Source: Lentisphaerota bacterium (GTDB taxonomy: Bacteria; Verrucomicrobiota; Lentisphaeria; Oligosphaerales; JABHEG01). From it: a stretch of DNA of 39,571 nt. Where the stretch lies: contig JABHEG010000360.1 of NCBI GenBank assembly GCA_018676675.1, positions 1 through 39,571 of the forward strand, written 5' to 3'. The notes below the pieces were generated by a model, which was given only the letters and a program-made list of their open reading frames with translations, did not search any database and was not told where the DNA came from. How positions within the stretch are numbered: the first letter of the stretch is position 1; each line of letters starts with the position of its first letter. A program made the position numbers and the translations under genes. This document shows positions 32,601-39,571 of this stretch, piece by piece.

Positions 32601-33665
32601 GGCGGCGCGGGAATGGACTGCGAGGTCCGCATCCGCCAGTTGCGCGGCCAATGCCGGGACCGTTGCGGCTGTTCCAAGGATTGAGAGCTGTTTGCATACG
32701 AAGGCCTTGCAGTCGACGGATGCGTCGCTCGAGAGCATTGCGGCAAGATTGGTGGCGAGCATGGCACCGAGATCGGCGTTGGTCGACGAGGCGAAGACCA
32801 GCCTCTCGATGCTCACAAGAGCAGCACGAGTGTCTCCAAAGGAGTACTGCGACACGTCTCTCAACATGCGCTCGATGTCGGTCGTCTCGGGCAGTGTCGA
32901 TGCCGCGATGGTGACCTTGCCCGTGGCAGCCCACTCCGCGCCGCGTAACAACAGCGCCCTGAATCCTGGGGACTGCATGGCAGCCGCATTGTGCCCGAGC
33001 GTCAGGTTAAAGCACCTGCCCTTGCCGAACCGTGTGATTCGCGCAACCGGCTCATCCTGACCTGAACCACGCTTCTCTTCAGCCGAGAACGCGGTGGCGA
33101 GAGCGGTCGGTTCTCCCGTGACGGCCATCCGGTGCCAGAGCTCGTCGGTCGTGTGGAAGGACGTCAGTCCCTCTGTGATCGGATGGTCGGCAGCCAGCCT
33201 TACCTCGAACTCGTGCATCGGGCCGTGGCCCGTGCCTTTGCCCCATGTGGCGCCGATAATCTGTTGGAACTCGGTCCACTCTCCGAACATCGTTCCTCCC
33301 GCGTGGACCACCACGATTCCACCCCCGTTCCGGACGTAGTCAACGAACGCTGTCCGTACCGATTCGGGCCAATCTCCCACGCCTGCCTTCGAGCCGAAGT
33401 TGTTCCAGTTGCTGAGCAGTGCGTCGTGTCCCGCGAGGAGCGCAGCCGTACAGGTCTCGGGCTTCTCGATGACGGTCACAGCGAAGCGTCCGCTGTTCCC
33501 CAGAATGGACGTGAGAACCGGTGTCGTTTCTTTCCAGTTGTGGTTGTTCAGCCCGGTGAGAATTAACACGCGCACAGGAGACGCATCCGCCCCGGGCAGG
33601 GCAAGCACCTGGGGGAGGATCGCGACGAGCGTGGTGAGAACGGTCCGTCTTGCCAGCGCGGGCAT
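29640..33665 (-). CDS. Exported ThuA - HEAT repeat - discoidin - DUF6807 (PmoA-like) fusion protein
   Basis: 1341 residues from the ATG at 33665, which has AAGGAG 8 nt upstream and begins a signal peptide (ending ADAS, ~28). Domains in order: ThuA-like class I glutamine-amidotransferase fold (~33-250, with LILTGLNNHNWKET, GGGIVVVHAGG and TTDELWHRM); a long array of PBS-lyase-type HEAT repeats (~260-890, units like A-L-x-x-L-G-x-x-G-D); an F5/8 type C discoidin-like sandwich (~914-1056, DGDPATYWDEENGKKL); and DUF6807 (~1057-1341, HPLRLPNGDVLTALRPADHVWHRALWF-type core, here given in parts: PADHVWHRALWFSWK). ThuA and DUF6807 proteins are linked to sugar metabolism in PVC and Bacteroidota genomes; no reaction is established. 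Operon with an isomerase fragment and Tat oxidoreductase downstream. Confidence 0.88.
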   Translation of the reverse strand: MPALARRTVLTTLVAILPQVLALPGADASPVRVLILTGLNNHNWKETTPVLTSILGNSGRFAVTVIEKPETCTAALLAGHDALLSNWNNFGSKAGVGDWPESVRTAFVDYVRNGGGIVVVHAGGTMFGEWTEFQQIIGATWGKGTGHGPMHEFEVRLAADHPITEGLTSFHTTDELWHRMAVTGEPTALATAFSAEEKRGSGQDEPVARITRFGKGRCFNLTLGHNAAAMQSPGFRALLLRGAEWAATGKVTIAASTLPETTDIERMLRDVSQYSFGDTRAALVSIERLVFASSTNADLGAMLATNLAAMLSSDASVDCKAFVCKQLSILGTAATVPALAAQLADADLAVHSRAALERIPDNAATDALRAALVNASGAARVGLINSLGKRGDTKALAALTKLATNTDMQTAGAALDALGAIGGNDALAALSAVPQTSNALHGRHGAALLLCAKGLIRDGKTEAGARVLAELIKPDQTRHIRLAAFPAHVTMLGSRGGDAVLTALTGDDPDLQRAAVRALRTAFPPKLAQAIAGHLSTLSPVLQEQVIALLGDRGDPAGLSAIEKASTSSQPGVQRAATVALGKLGNAQMVAVLARLSTNADGDTKRSIVAALSRLRGDDVNVAIVAASKAAPEDVRCDLIKSLSARHAQETAPALVEFAGDKSQATRAEALKALGVLGNAGTCGELIAMLAEAKASDRPRIEGALVSICRREATLAPLLSRITDSQGPQKASLLAAIGTFGGDEALTVLQDATRSTEADVRISAIRELSDWEDARPLDALLSAATESDDLRVCVLASRGIAALAQKATKRSPGELADTLGRAIAAAPRTEEKRALLGALHAVRSRKALDVALVHLANRELVNEAAAAVVGVAETVGARAPLEANAALEHVIAHCPDPVVAAKATSLLGLSALSDNLAIGGKATSPDGLEKDGAAHGDQAAIDGDPATYWDEENGKKLYRLRVEMIDEAKVTSIRILGYVQHGYSPRDFQVLCDGEMVKNVTNAQYTDRLLLVPIPPTLCRTVELAITGYYTHSPAIRELEIYGETEKPATPQPKPTGIADGLYQTDRSLAYARGGTTLWRLNTDPKEGKPYMHPLRLPNGDVLTALRPADHVWHRALWFSWKFINGVNYWEENKKTGLSDGRTTLASSTATAAEDGSATSDSQLEYHPPDGPVVLRETRSITISPPEADGSYRIDWAATFAAGNTEVKLSRTPLPPDPGGAKHGGYAGFSARLGRTITGGVFVNSEGGRGQKGTHGTSARWVDYSGAEGGIAILDHPENARHPAPWYVAEEMPYFSPAFLFRDSMTLAPGQEMTLRYRVLVHGKPMDADRLNSEWEQFVEN

Positions 33666-33767
33666 GAGATGACTCCTTCGCGAGATTGTCATCCGGTTCC
33701 AGCAGCATCTGCAGAGCACCAAAATCTGGCGACGTGTCTTGCTGGAAGGCAGTATTGAGGGCACCGG

Positions 33768-34892
33768 TTATTCTGCCTCTGCCGGGAACGCGTCGTGATG
33801 GAAGGCGGGCGCATAGCCATGATCTGTGCACCAGCGTACCGCTGTTTCCATTCGCTCAAAGTGGTCCGGGATGTAGCCGCGGTAGAAGGGGAACGAATAC
33901 TGCTCGTGCGACGCCAGGCTGACGAAGGGGCCGCAGTGTGGATTGGTGATTCTCGAGTCCAGGCGTTCGAGGATGGCGGCTTTCGTCTGGAGGTTGCAGC
34001 ATACGTCGCCCTTCAGGAACATCACGTCGTGCTCGAAGTCGTACAGCCGACGGTTGCGCATCAGGTACTCAGAGCGCTCGGCATCCACCGAGTAGCCGAT
34101 GTCCCGGATCCAGTCGTCGCCCTGGGGCCAGAGCTTGCCGGACGACGTCCTCAGAAACGCGCCTGCGAACACGCGCATGCCGCGCTCTCGCAGGACCTTG
34201 AAGCAACCGGGTGAGACCATGGCCCAGTGAATGACGCTCGGAGGACAGAATGTGCGCTCGGATGCGAATCGGGCGATCTCAGCCCTCACGGTGTCGTAAT
34301 CGTGGGCAAGCGTGGCTGGAGCAGCATACTGATACGGACGGTTGGGGAACTCTGACTGCGCGTGGAAGGAGAGCTTCAGCCAGTCCGCGTTGTCGTCCCA
34401 CTCGTTGCGGTAGGTCGTGGGCATCTGGTCGATGGTGAATTTGGGCTCTGCCTCGTCGTGATCGTTTCGGAAGAAGATGTTGAGCACGAAACGGGTTCCG
34501 TATGTCCGATGCATGGCGCGCAGTTTGTCGAGGTAGAAGCAGTCGAAGATGGAGGGGTGCCGGTTCTTCCAGATATCGTGCAGGAAGAACGCGTGGTCGT
34601 CGATGAAGAAGCCGTACCGTTTCGCCGGATTTGGGTCGCAGACGACGCGGACAGAGTGTGACTCTGCGCCGCGGATTCCCGACGTGGTGGCCGTGATGTC
34701 CGTCACTCGCTGGGTCAGACTTATGTCAGCGCGGAACGCCGTGCCTTCGCGCACGGCTGTGACGCCGTTGACGTGGACGGGATCACCCACACCTGCCGTG
34801 CCGAGGACTGTGACTGCGAGTTCGTCAGAGGCAGGGCGGTCGTTTTGCTGCGTGAGTACAGCTCCATGCATGGGAGCAGTGATCTGGAGCAT
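33768..34892 (-). CDS. Ig-like plus polysaccharide-deacetylase-like protein
   Basis: 374 residues from the ATG at 34892, with AAGGAG 7 nt before it; the frame extends to 35225 across the divergent promoter region and that extension is rejected. Residues ~1-90 form an Ig-like domain (HVNGVTAVREGTAFRADI). From ~98 the fold resembles the NodB/CE4-type barrel: YGFFIDDHAFFLHDIWK with an Asp-Asp pair, LKLSFHAQSEFP with a His, HWAMVSPGCFKVLRERG, and SLASHEQYSFPFYRGYIPD near the end. This matches a widespread but poorly characterised family whose members carry the same FIDD, WLKxxFHA and HEQY motifs. No signal peptide, so a cytoplasmic role is possible. Deacetylase activity is an inference from motifs. 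Confidence 0.65.
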   Translation of the reverse strand: MLQITAPMHGAVLTQQNDRPASDELAVTVLGTAGVGDPVHVNGVTAVREGTAFRADISLTQRVTDITATTSGIRGAESHSVRVVCDPNPAKRYGFFIDDHAFFLHDIWKNRHPSIFDCFYLDKLRAMHRTYGTRFVLNIFFRNDHDEAEPKFTIDQMPTTYRNEWDDNADWLKLSFHAQSEFPNRPYQYAAPATLAHDYDTVRAEIARFASERTFCPPSVIHWAMVSPGCFKVLRERGMRVFAGAFLRTSSGKLWPQGDDWIRDIGYSVDAERSEYLMRNRRLYDFEHDVMFLKGDVCCNLQTKAAILERLDSRITNPHCGPFVSLASHEQYSFPFYRGYIPDHFERMETAVRWCTDHGYAPAFHHDAFPAEAE

Positions 34893-35084
34893 GATGCGTC
34901 TCCTTTTTACGACGACTCTTCCCGCCGGAATCCGCAGTGAGGACACCGCGACGACCACTTGGTACGCCGCCTGTGGTATTCGACTCACAGCACTCGGAGG
35001 GCATCTATCGCTTACACGAAGCTGCAGTAGATTCTGACTACTCGAAAGTAACGTCCACTCAGGATGAAACAACCCTGGTCGACC

Positions 35085-35097
35085 CCATATGCTATGG
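35085..35097. promoter_or_regulatory. Operator-like dyad in the divergent promoter region
   Basis: CCATA-TGC-TATGG is a perfect dyad with a 3-bp centre, flanked by GGTC and GACC words. It lies 29 bp before the radical SAM start and ~190 bp before the deacetylase-like start, within the 234-bp divergent region 34893-35126. A regulator site is possible; no regulator gene is in the window. Confidence 0.3.
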
Positions 35098-35126
35098 ACC
35101 ACACAACCCAGCAGAGGAAATTCCCC

Positions 35127-36356
35127 GTGAAGACTTGGCGAGTCGGCAGTGTACGCATTTGTGACGGCGTTCGCAGCAATCCTGAGTGGGTGGCCAGAAC
35201 GCATCGCCTGCTCAAGCGCTTCCACGCTCAGAATGTGGAATGGGATGTCCCCTTCTCTCAGGGGGAAGGCTGGAACTTGCTAAGTGGGACCCGCCGTGAT
35301 TTTGAGGACGACTCGCCTCCCGACGTGGTCATCTCCGTGATGCAATTCGACGGGCTGGACGCCTGGATCGTGGCACCCAAAGAGGAACGTTCGGGGGCTC
35401 TGGTCCTGCAGCCCTACCGCTGGACCGTTCGGCGAGACGCGCAGCGCCTGCGCCGGAATGAGGACACCGTCTGCCAGACCGCGGTGCAGTTCGAGGCGAT
35501 CCGCGGCTGCCTGCACCGGTGCTGCTATTGTTCCATGACCAAGGTCATCATCATACCGGTAAACCCCGAAGCCGTCGTTGAGCATGTTGACCTTTTGATG
35601 GCCGAGCATCCCGGCCAAACGCTTTTCAAGTACGGCGCCAGCACGGATGCGCCGTGCTTCGAGCCGGACTACGGCATCTCGCGGATGCTGGTAGAGCACT
35701 TCGCGGAGAAGTCACGAGAATTCCTGATGCTGTTCACCAAGAGCGACAATGTCGATTCCCTTCTCGACCTCGACCATCGCGGTCGGACGATCATGTGTTG
35801 GAGTCTCTCTGCTCAGACCGCTGCATCTGAGGTGGAGCCCTTTACTCCGAGCACATCGGAGCGCATCCAGGCTGCGGTCAAGTGCCAGGATGCAGGCTAT
35901 CGGGTTCGCTTCCGCTTCTCGCCCATCACACCCACGGACGGCTGGGAGACGGAAACCGAAGCGATGGTGCGCGAGATCTTTGATTCCGGCCTCGCGCCTG
36001 ATCTGATCACGCTTCGCACTATCGGCTGGTTTCCCTACGACCAGTTTGTCCGGTCCATGCCTCAGATGACCATTGACCCGCATTTCCGTGCCATCATGAC
36101 GCAAGCTGCTGCGGATGAAGCCATCCCGGTCACCCGATTCCAGCCTCTGCCGGAGGCGGCTCGAGTCGAGATTTACACGCACGTGGCAGGTCTGCTCCGC
36201 CAAGTCAGCCCTAAGACGCGCATTTCCCTCTGTTGGGAGACCCCGGATGTATGGGCCGCGATGCAGGAATTTACCGGCATGACCCCCTCAGGCTTTGTCT
36301 GCAACTGCGGCCCGAACTGCGCGCCCCCGAACCCGTTACTGTCAGAATCAACCTGA
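35127..36356 (+). CDS. Radical SAM protein related to spore photoproduct lyase (SplB-like)
   Basis: 409 residues from the GTG at 35127, which has AGAGGA 8 nt upstream; ATGs at 35064 and 35094 in the same frame lack a good site. The radical SAM cluster motif is C128-L-H-R-C132-C-Y-C135 (CX3CX2C), binding a 4Fe-4S cluster and S-adenosylmethionine. Following blocks match SplB-type proteins: TLFKYGASTDAPCF, LMLFTKSDNVDSLLDL, TIMCWSLSAQTAASEVEPF, ERIQAAVKCQDAGYRVRFRF. The C-terminus adds a Cys-rich tail C392-N-C394-G-P-N-C398, which could hold another metal or cluster. True photolyase activity is doubtful in a region without sporulation genes; members of the wider family have other, mostly unknown roles. 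Followed by a NamZ-like glycosidase on the same strand. It is not a clear sulfatase-maturase (anSME). Confidence 0.78.
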   Translation: MKTWRVGSVRICDGVRSNPEWVARTHRLLKRFHAQNVEWDVPFSQGEGWNLLSGTRRDFEDDSPPDVVISVMQFDGLDAWIVAPKEERSGALVLQPYRWTVRRDAQRLRRNEDTVCQTAVQFEAIRGCLHRCCYCSMTKVIIIPVNPEAVVEHVDLLMAEHPGQTLFKYGASTDAPCFEPDYGISRMLVEHFAEKSREFLMLFTKSDNVDSLLDLDHRGRTIMCWSLSAQTAASEVEPFTPSTSERIQAAVKCQDAGYRVRFRFSPITPTDGWETETEAMVREIFDSGLAPDLITLRTIGWFPYDQFVRSMPQMTIDPHFRAIMTQAAADEAIPVTRFQPLPEAARVEIYTHVAGLLRQVSPKTRISLCWETPDVWAAMQEFTGMTPSGFVCNCGPNCAPPNPLLSEST

Positions 36357-36379
36357 GGCCCGATGACCCACATCTCTCA

Positions 36380-36476
36380 TAAACTTGGGGTGCGTCGAGC
36401 CTTGCTTTCGCAAGCGGGTGCTGTGGTGACCACTGCCCCGTGCGGTGAGAGCGAGGATCGGCGTGCCCCAAGTTTA
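36380..36476 (+). other. Candidate structured RNA: 19-bp stem enclosing two hairpins
   Basis: Bases 36380-36398 pair with 36458-36476 without a gap over 19 positions; three pairs (36391-36465, 36392-36464, 36395-36461) are G-U. Inside are a 5-bp hairpin CTTGC/GCAAG with a TTTC loop (36401-36414) and a 9-bp interrupted hairpin 36416-36439 (GTGG-TGA-CCAC core). The G-U pairs are only possible in RNA from the plus strand, the same strand as both flanking genes. It starts 23 nt after the radical SAM stop and lies ~175 nt before the NamZ-like start. It could be an attenuator, a processing site, a small RNA or a small palindromic repeat element. No known riboswitch class is recognised. Confidence 0.45.
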
Positions 36477-36602
36477 CCCAACGGGTGGGCATTGCCTTTT
36501 GGTCTCGGAAACACCGTGTCTCGCCCGAGGATCGACCACTGATTCTCAATGGTCTCTGCCAGAGTGAGAAACAAACGCCAAAGTGTCCTGCCCATGAGAA
36601 AT

Positions 36603-36619
36603 GCGGGCCAAACGCCCGC
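36603..36619 (+). terminator. Terminator- or attenuator-like hairpin before the NamZ-like gene
   Basis: GCGGGC and GCCCGC pair perfectly around CAAAC and are followed by CTTT. It lies 31 nt before the ATG at 36651. The U-tract is short, so it may attenuate rather than end transcription. Confidence 0.4.
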
Positions 36620-36650
36620 CTTTACAGCGAACTCCACTGGAGAACGGCAG

Positions 36651-37760
36651 ATGCCAAGCTCGATCGATAGTGATGGACTGCGTGGGAGTGTTCGAGGAAA
36701 GCGTCTGGGGGTCGCGGTTACCCCGGCCATGTGGACGCCGGGGGTCGGTTGTCTTCTGGATCAACTCGTGGAGTGGGGCGATGTACGCGGCTTTCTGGGC
36801 CTGGAGCACGGCTTGCGTGGCGAGCTGCAGGCCGGCGTCACTTTCGACAACTACACGGATTCCCGTACCGGGCTGCCTGTGTTCAGCATTTACGACGACC
36901 GACACTCGTTCCCGATCCACTTTCTGGCCAGCGTCGACGCCGTCGTCTTTCATGCCCAGGATATCTCGCATCGCGCTTACAGTTACAAGCAGGCCCTGGC
37001 TCACGTTCTGGAGGACTGCGCAGCAACGGGCACCGAACTGATCGTGCTCGACCGGCCCGCGCCTCTTGGACACCTGCCCCCCGCCGGGATTGCCGCCCGT
37101 CAGTACTTCCCCCTGTCCCTGCCGATGGTGATCCCGTTGACGTTGGGGGAACTCGCGCTTTGGCTGCGCGACGTTCGGGGGTTGGACATCAATCTGAACG
37201 TGCTGCCGGTGCGGGAATGGCGGCGCCAGGATGGCTGGCCCGGCCATCGTCTGCCGTGGATCCCTCCCTCGCCGAATATCCCGACTTTGGACTCAGTCTA
37301 TGCCTATGCCTGCACTTGGATGGTCCAGTCTACCAATGTCAGCGAAGGCCGCGGTACTTGCAGACCGTTCGAGTATATCGGCGCACCTTTCGTGAATGCT
37401 CAAGCGTTGACCGATGCCCTCAGCCGCCATGCGTTGTCGGGCGTGGCCTTCCGCGAGATCTGCTTTGCGCCAACCTTTGGCAAGTTCGCCGGCGACGTCT
37501 GCGCGGGCTGCCAGATGGTGCTCCTGGACCGGCGCGCGCTTGATCCGGTCCGCGTCACGTGTGCTGTGCTCAAGGAACTCGCCCGGCTGCATCCGGACGA
37601 GCTGACGCTGGACAAGGGCTTCGACAGGCGGATGGGCCTGGGGTGTTGGACCCGGGAACGACTGGCGACGATGGACGTCGACGCTTACCTGGAACGTTCC
37701 CGGGACGACGGGGGCCAATTTGCCGAAGAGACGCGACCGCACCGGCTCTACGACGAGTGA
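36651..37760 (+). CDS. NamZ-like exo-beta-N-acetylmuramidase family protein (DUF1343, GH171)
   Basis: 369 residues from the ATG at 36651, which has GGAG 8 nt upstream. The match to DUF1343/NamZ covers the whole protein: LEHGLRGELQAG (Glu52-His53-Gly54, the conserved E-H-G), TGLPVFSIYD, SVDAVVFHAQDISHRAYSY, ELIVLDRPAPLG, LPWIPPSPNIPTL, STNVSEGRGTCRPFEYIGAP. NamZ removes non-reducing-end N-acetylmuramic acid from peptidoglycan fragments. In this copy HAQDIS stands where most members have D-(I/V)-Q-D-(V/I)-G, and no signal peptide is seen, so a cytoplasmic role on imported fragments or a different substrate is possible. Preceded by the structured leader and the radical SAM gene. Confidence 0.85.
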   Translation: MPSSIDSDGLRGSVRGKRLGVAVTPAMWTPGVGCLLDQLVEWGDVRGFLGLEHGLRGELQAGVTFDNYTDSRTGLPVFSIYDDRHSFPIHFLASVDAVVFHAQDISHRAYSYKQALAHVLEDCAATGTELIVLDRPAPLGHLPPAGIAARQYFPLSLPMVIPLTLGELALWLRDVRGLDINLNVLPVREWRRQDGWPGHRLPWIPPSPNIPTLDSVYAYACTWMVQSTNVSEGRGTCRPFEYIGAPFVNAQALTDALSRHALSGVAFREICFAPTFGKFAGDVCAGCQMVLLDRRALDPVRVTCAVLKELARLHPDELTLDKGFDRRMGLGCWTRERLATMDVDAYLERSRDDGGQFAEETRPHRLYDE

Positions 37761-37845
37761 TTGATGGTCGCACGCGGGGTTGCACGATTGGGCGGTTGGA
37801 CGCCCGGCCTTGGGGTCGGTTGTAGGCGATGGGGCTGCCGGGGCT

Positions 37846-39534
37846 CTACTTCGGGACCTGCCAGACCGTTCCGGCGATGTGGGTGATGCGGTTGTCGCCG
37901 GTGAAGTAGTAGATCGTGAAGATGTTGCCGTTCTGAAGTTGCGTACTGCGCGGGTAGCCCAGGTCGTATCCCCCACCGTCATTGCGGAGCACGATGGTGT
38001 GCTCCGTGTCCCAGGTGAGTCCTTCGTCGTTCGAGAGCACAGCCCGGATGCCGAAGGGCGCGTGCCGGTAGCCGTAGGTGAGGAGTGCCCGTCCATCTTG
38101 GAGCTTGACGAAGCCACTGGGGGGATGCCCGACGATGCCGGAAGGGCGTGATGTCCATGTGACGCCGCCGTCGCGGCTCACGCCTTGCCACATCTGGTCG
38201 TCTCCCCCCTCCACTCGAGTCAGCACCCAGATAGCGCCGTCGTCCGTCTGCTCAACCAGCGTTTCCTCGGTGAACTGCAGTTTCTCGTCGGGGTCGCCCA
38301 TGACGCGGTGCGTCTCCGCGGTCCGTCCGTCTGCTGTCAGAGTCACGAACACATCGCCGCTGTCCTTCCCGTCTGCGCGTACCATGAAGGCGCGGATGAC
38401 TCGTCCGTCCCGCAACTGTGTGTAGGACCACGGTGAGGAGCAGGATGTCCAGGTGTCGAGTGCGGGGATGGGGTGCTTCTTCCAGGTCTTACCTTCGTCT
38501 TCACTGCGCCGCATGAAGCCACCGCTGTTGGTGGAGAACCAGCCCTCCCGTGTCGCGCCCTGGGTGGCTGTTCGCACCTTCCCTTTGAATTCGGCGAGGC
38601 GCTCGGGAGGATACCATTTGCGCCAGTTCTGATCAATGCGAACAAGCGATCCGTCACGCATCTTGAAGACGGGGCCGAGGCGAGCGTCCTGAGCAGTGCC
38701 GGGGATGCCGGCGACATCCCTCCAGGTGATGCCGCCGTCTTCGCTTGCCATCCGAGCGTATGTGCTGTCCAGCGTGCGGTAATGAGTGCGGGTTGTCTTC
38801 TTGGAGAATGTGGTGTATAGCGTGCCGTCGCTGGGGTCGTGGCGAAGAGAAGGGAAGGGAGCATAGACCTCTTCCTGTTTGAAAACGACGACGTTCTCTG
38901 CCGTGGACAGGGCAGGGGTCTGTGCCCGTGCCGCTGCCTTTCCGTCAGTCCAGGTCAGCCAGTCCCACAACGCCTCGCCCGTGCTGCGGCTTGCGCCTGC
39001 ACCGATGCTGACACGGTTGCGCCTCCTATGGGCTGGGAAGGTGAAGGCGCCGCGTCCCTGGATGGCGGGAACGGTGTCCACTGTGACGGTGACGTCCGTG
39101 CCACGGATATCGACGCGGTATTCATGGAACGTGTCGGTTGTGTCGAGGGCGTGGGAGAGGCCCGCGTGGTGGAGTTCAATACGGTCGGTATAGAGGGTCA
39201 GGATGTCCTCATGCACGCCGTCACTGAAGCTGAGTGAGACACCGGCGAGGCCGCTGCAGGCGATGACCTTTACACGGGCACGGACCGTGCTGCCGACATC
39301 AGGATGCGCATACCAATGGCGCTGGGTGACCATCATGTCGCCTTTGGTCGTTCCCTTGTCCACAACATGCAAACAGCCATCCTCTATGGTCGCCGAGACG
39401 TGAGGGCGACCAGCGGGCAACGGAGCCGAGGCCGATGCATCCTCGAAGTCGTCCCGTCCCCAGTGCGGTTCGGCGGTCGTGATGACCGTACTCAGCAAGA
39501 GACCGAGGATGGGAATACGGAAGAATTGTTGCAT
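37846..39534 (-). CDS. Secreted two-domain BNR/sialidase-fold protein
   Basis: 562 residues. ATG at 39534 with GAGGGGG about 8 nt upstream; signal peptide ends TTA (residue ~21). Residues ~24-200 are a concanavalin-like/jelly-roll domain (WGRDDFEDAS...VSIGAGASRSTGEALWDWLTW). From ~215 a six-bladed propeller carries Asp boxes SEDGGITW, SEDEGKTW, SRDGGVTW and SNDEGLTW. It ends YPRSTQLQNGNIFTIYYFTGDNRITHIAGTVW, like many exo-sialidase-related PVC proteins. Its C-terminal pattern resembles that of the 6076-7200 protein, so the two are distant paralogues. Sialidase activity is not proven because the arginine triad was not located with certainty. Convergent with the NamZ-like gene. Confidence 0.83.
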   Translation of the reverse strand: MQQFFRIPILGLLLSTVITTAEPHWGRDDFEDASASAPLPAGRPHVSATIEDGCLHVVDKGTTKGDMMVTQRHWYAHPDVGSTVRARVKVIACSGLAGVSLSFSDGVHEDILTLYTDRIELHHAGLSHALDTTDTFHEYRVDIRGTDVTVTVDTVPAIQGRGAFTFPAHRRRNRVSIGAGASRSTGEALWDWLTWTDGKAAARAQTPALSTAENVVVFKQEEVYAPFPSLRHDPSDGTLYTTFSKKTTRTHYRTLDSTYARMASEDGGITWRDVAGIPGTAQDARLGPVFKMRDGSLVRIDQNWRKWYPPERLAEFKGKVRTATQGATREGWFSTNSGGFMRRSEDEGKTWKKHPIPALDTWTSCSSPWSYTQLRDGRVIRAFMVRADGKDSGDVFVTLTADGRTAETHRVMGDPDEKLQFTEETLVEQTDDGAIWVLTRVEGGDDQMWQGVSRDGGVTWTSRPSGIVGHPPSGFVKLQDGRALLTYGYRHAPFGIRAVLSNDEGLTWDTEHTIVLRNDGGGYDLGYPRSTQLQNGNIFTIYYFTGDNRITHIAGTVWQVPK

Positions 39535-39571
39535 GATGAACCCCCTCGGTGGGATGAGCAGTTGAAGAGCC

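Noticed and set aside
36357..36650. tRNA, including tRNA-Sec, in the structured region
   Set aside because: The 19-bp closing stem, lack of a T-loop GGTTCGA-type motif and lack of a CCA end do not fit any tRNA.

Overview
The window is high-G+C DNA (roughly 60% by eye) from a bacterium that fits the Planctomycetota-Verrucomicrobiota-Lentisphaerota (PVC) group or a relative with a similar genome style. The reasons are the gene families: exported type I sulfatases, two Gfo/Idh/MocA oxidoreductases (one with a Tat signal), ThuA, HEAT and DUF6807 domains, GH123/DUF4091, carboxypeptidase-regulatory repeats, and giant secreted multidomain proteins. No rRNA, tRNA, ribosomal or other marker gene is present, so the phylum is an inference. 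I found no transposase, phage gene, CRISPR array, SusC/SusD pair, transporter or transcription regulator.

Layout. 118-3714 (-): two sulfatases. 3739-4550: non-coding leader with two dyads. 4551-5609 (+): oxidoreductase, followed at once by a C-terminal scrap of a TIM-barrel sugar isomerase (5611-5913). 6076-7200 (-): BNR/sialidase-fold protein. 7469-12108 (-): an operon of a secreted protein with Ca-loop-like motifs, a PDZ segment and a 1008-residue repeat protein ending in a cysteine-less thioredoxin fold. 12504-12890 (-): MNT-type nucleotidyltransferase with only the tail of its HepT partner. 13338-22072 (+): LamG/beta-helix/CBM9-like protein, GH123-like protein, acetyl-xylan-esterase-like protein. 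22234-34892 (-): NlpC/P60-like cysteine hydrolase, PKD/CBM giant protein, Tat oxidoreductase, N-terminal scrap of a sugar isomerase, ThuA-HEAT-discoidin-DUF6807 protein, deacetylase-like protein. 35127-37760 (+): SplB-like radical SAM protein and a NamZ/DUF1343 (GH171) glycosidase separated by a structured leader. 37846-39534 (-): second BNR protein.

Taken together the genes suggest breakdown of sulfated, acetylated, amino-sugar-rich glycans: sulfatases, GH123-like, NamZ, sialidase-fold proteins, an esterase, a deacetylase-like protein, binding modules and sugar oxidoreductases. The substrate is not determined by the sequence.

The points most worth following are: (1) an in-frame UGA at 10918-10920 that splits what reads as one protein and is followed 13 nt later by an 8-bp hairpin with bacterial SECIS-like geometry, so it is either a selenocysteine codon or a nonsense mutation/error; (2) a 97-nt element at 36380-36476 with a 19-bp closing stem whose G-U pairs fit an RNA made from the + strand; (3) two complementary end-fragments of sugar isomerases 24 kb apart; (4) a toxin-antitoxin pair reduced to the antitoxin-type nucleotidyltransferase plus about 30 residues of HepT.
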